Shown here one piece after another: positions 63,596 through 64,000 of a stretch of DNA of 64,000 bases. The DNA is from an uncultured Lachnospiraceae bacterium (GTDB lineage: Bacteria; Bacillota; Clostridia; Lachnospirales; Lachnospiraceae), in contig CANOMQ010000015.1 in the NCBI GenBank assembly GCA_947567595.1, positions 23,459 through 87,458 on the forward strand, written 5' to 3'. The number at the start of each line of letters is the position of its first letter. Position 1 is the stretch's first letter. The notes under the pieces are model-generated. The model saw only the letters and a program-made list of their open reading frames with translations. It did not search any database and was not told the DNA's origin. The position numbers and the translations under genes were made by a program.

Positions 63596-63955
63596 TTGGA
63601 ATTAGGAAAATCTAAAGAAGACTACTTGAAAACAATTTTTGTACTGCAGAGAAAGCTTGGAAATGTCCATTCGGTTAATGTTGCCGAATATATGGGGGTT
63701 TCTAAAGCAAGTGTTTGTGTAGCAATAAAACAGCTAAGTGAGCAGGGATTTCTGATAAAGCACCCGGATTCCAGCTTGTGTCTTACCAAGAAAGGAGTAT
63801 TAGTAGCACAAAAAGTATATGAACGGTATAATTTTTTTCTTACAGTTCTTGCTAATGCTGGCATATCTAAGGAAACTGCAGTTAAGGATGCCTGTCGGCT
63901 GGAACACGATATAAGTGAAGAAAGTTTTAAGAAACTTAAGTGCGTATTGATGTAG
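63596..63955 (+). CDS. DtxR/MntR-like metalloregulator
   Basis: 119 residues from TTG 63596 (GGGGGAAG upstream), one base after the MATE stop. It opens LELGKSKEDYLKTIFVLQRK. The helix-turn-helix (HSVNVAEYMGVSKASVCVAI) is followed by a winged strand and dimer helices (CRLEHDISEESFKKLKCVLM), where the Cys/Glu/His metal ligands of DtxR-type proteins lie. It lacks the SH3-like third domain, as MntR does. It likely senses manganese or iron and controls this exporter group. Confidence 0.85.
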   Translation: MELGKSKEDYLKTIFVLQRKLGNVHSVNVAEYMGVSKASVCVAIKQLSEQGFLIKHPDSSLCLTKKGVLVAQKVYERYNFFLTVLANAGISKETAVKDACRLEHDISEESFKKLKCVLM

Positions 63956-63968
63956 GCAAATAAGTGAA

Positions 63969-64000
63969 ACCAACAGTTCTTAAAATAATGTTCTGTTGGT
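63969..64000 (+). terminator. Probable terminator cut by the window end
   Basis: ACCAACAG (63969-63976) pairs with CTGTTGGT (63993-64000). The tail beyond base 64000 is not visible. Confidence 0.5.

Overview
The window looks like a chromosomal segment from a Gram-positive anaerobe of the class Clostridia, most likely Lachnospiraceae. This is inferred from gene families only: pyrophosphate-type phosphofructokinase, a CwlD-like amidase, a SleB-type hydrolase with a PcsB-like coiled coil, an FHA/PP2C/Ser-Thr kinase operon, a VTC/DUF4956/Cthe_2159 group, MutS2, DUF6273 and BspA-type leucine-rich repeats, plus strong AGGAGG ribosome sites. No rRNA, tRNA, CRISPR array, complete insertion sequence or prophage is visible.

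Layout. 1-2800 is AT-rich accessory DNA: a frameshifted Rpn-type nuclease relic, a 47-residue protein, a JAB-domain protein with a small partner, and three copies of a promoter/leader repeat. 2806-13197 is one 3463-residue secreted protein with a G9 tract near its start and a recent 696-bp internal duplication. 13.2-17.6 kb holds an Uma2 fragment, a GHKL sensor kinase, and a 5'-truncated, frameshifted leucine-rich-repeat gene; the kinase and the repeat gene share the same paired CAAAnyGTACC promoter boxes. 17.7-21.5 kb is an AraC regulator beside a sugar ABC locus whose binding-protein gene is wrecked by an internal inversion. 21.5-29.3 kb carries a putative nuclease-like protein, pfp, a TIR-membrane-DUF6273 protein with a DHH phosphoesterase, sua5, rpiB and upp. 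29.3-37.5 kb carries cell-wall hydrolases, the FHA/PP2C/kinase operon and a metal ABC transporter. 37.6-45.4 kb mixes gene relics (GH94-receiver chimera, sigma/anti-sigma chimera, truncated VTC gene) with an intact ABC exporter and a three-gene zinc-ribbon cassette. 45.5-60 kb holds a Cthe_2159 lipoprotein with its two-component system, a second two-component system, mutS2, a large membrane protein, an HtrA-like pseudoprotease, a YhaM-like nuclease and an RlmD-like methyltransferase. 60.3-64 kb is an apparently lower-GC island: TetR, CDF exporter, MATE exporter and a DtxR/MntR-like regulator.

Two themes stand out. First, housekeeping genes are intact while accessory loci show deletions, fusions, an inversion and frameshifts. 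This suggests active decay; assembly error is the alternative. Second, several operons pair signalling with the envelope: GHKL kinase boxes, TIR-DUF6273/DHH, FHA/PP2C/kinase, zinc-ribbon/membrane coiled coil, and VTC/DUF4956/Cthe_2159 with its two-component system. The best candidates for undescribed biology are the TIR-DUF6273/DHH pair, the zinc-ribbon cassette, the JAB pair and the paired-box regulon.
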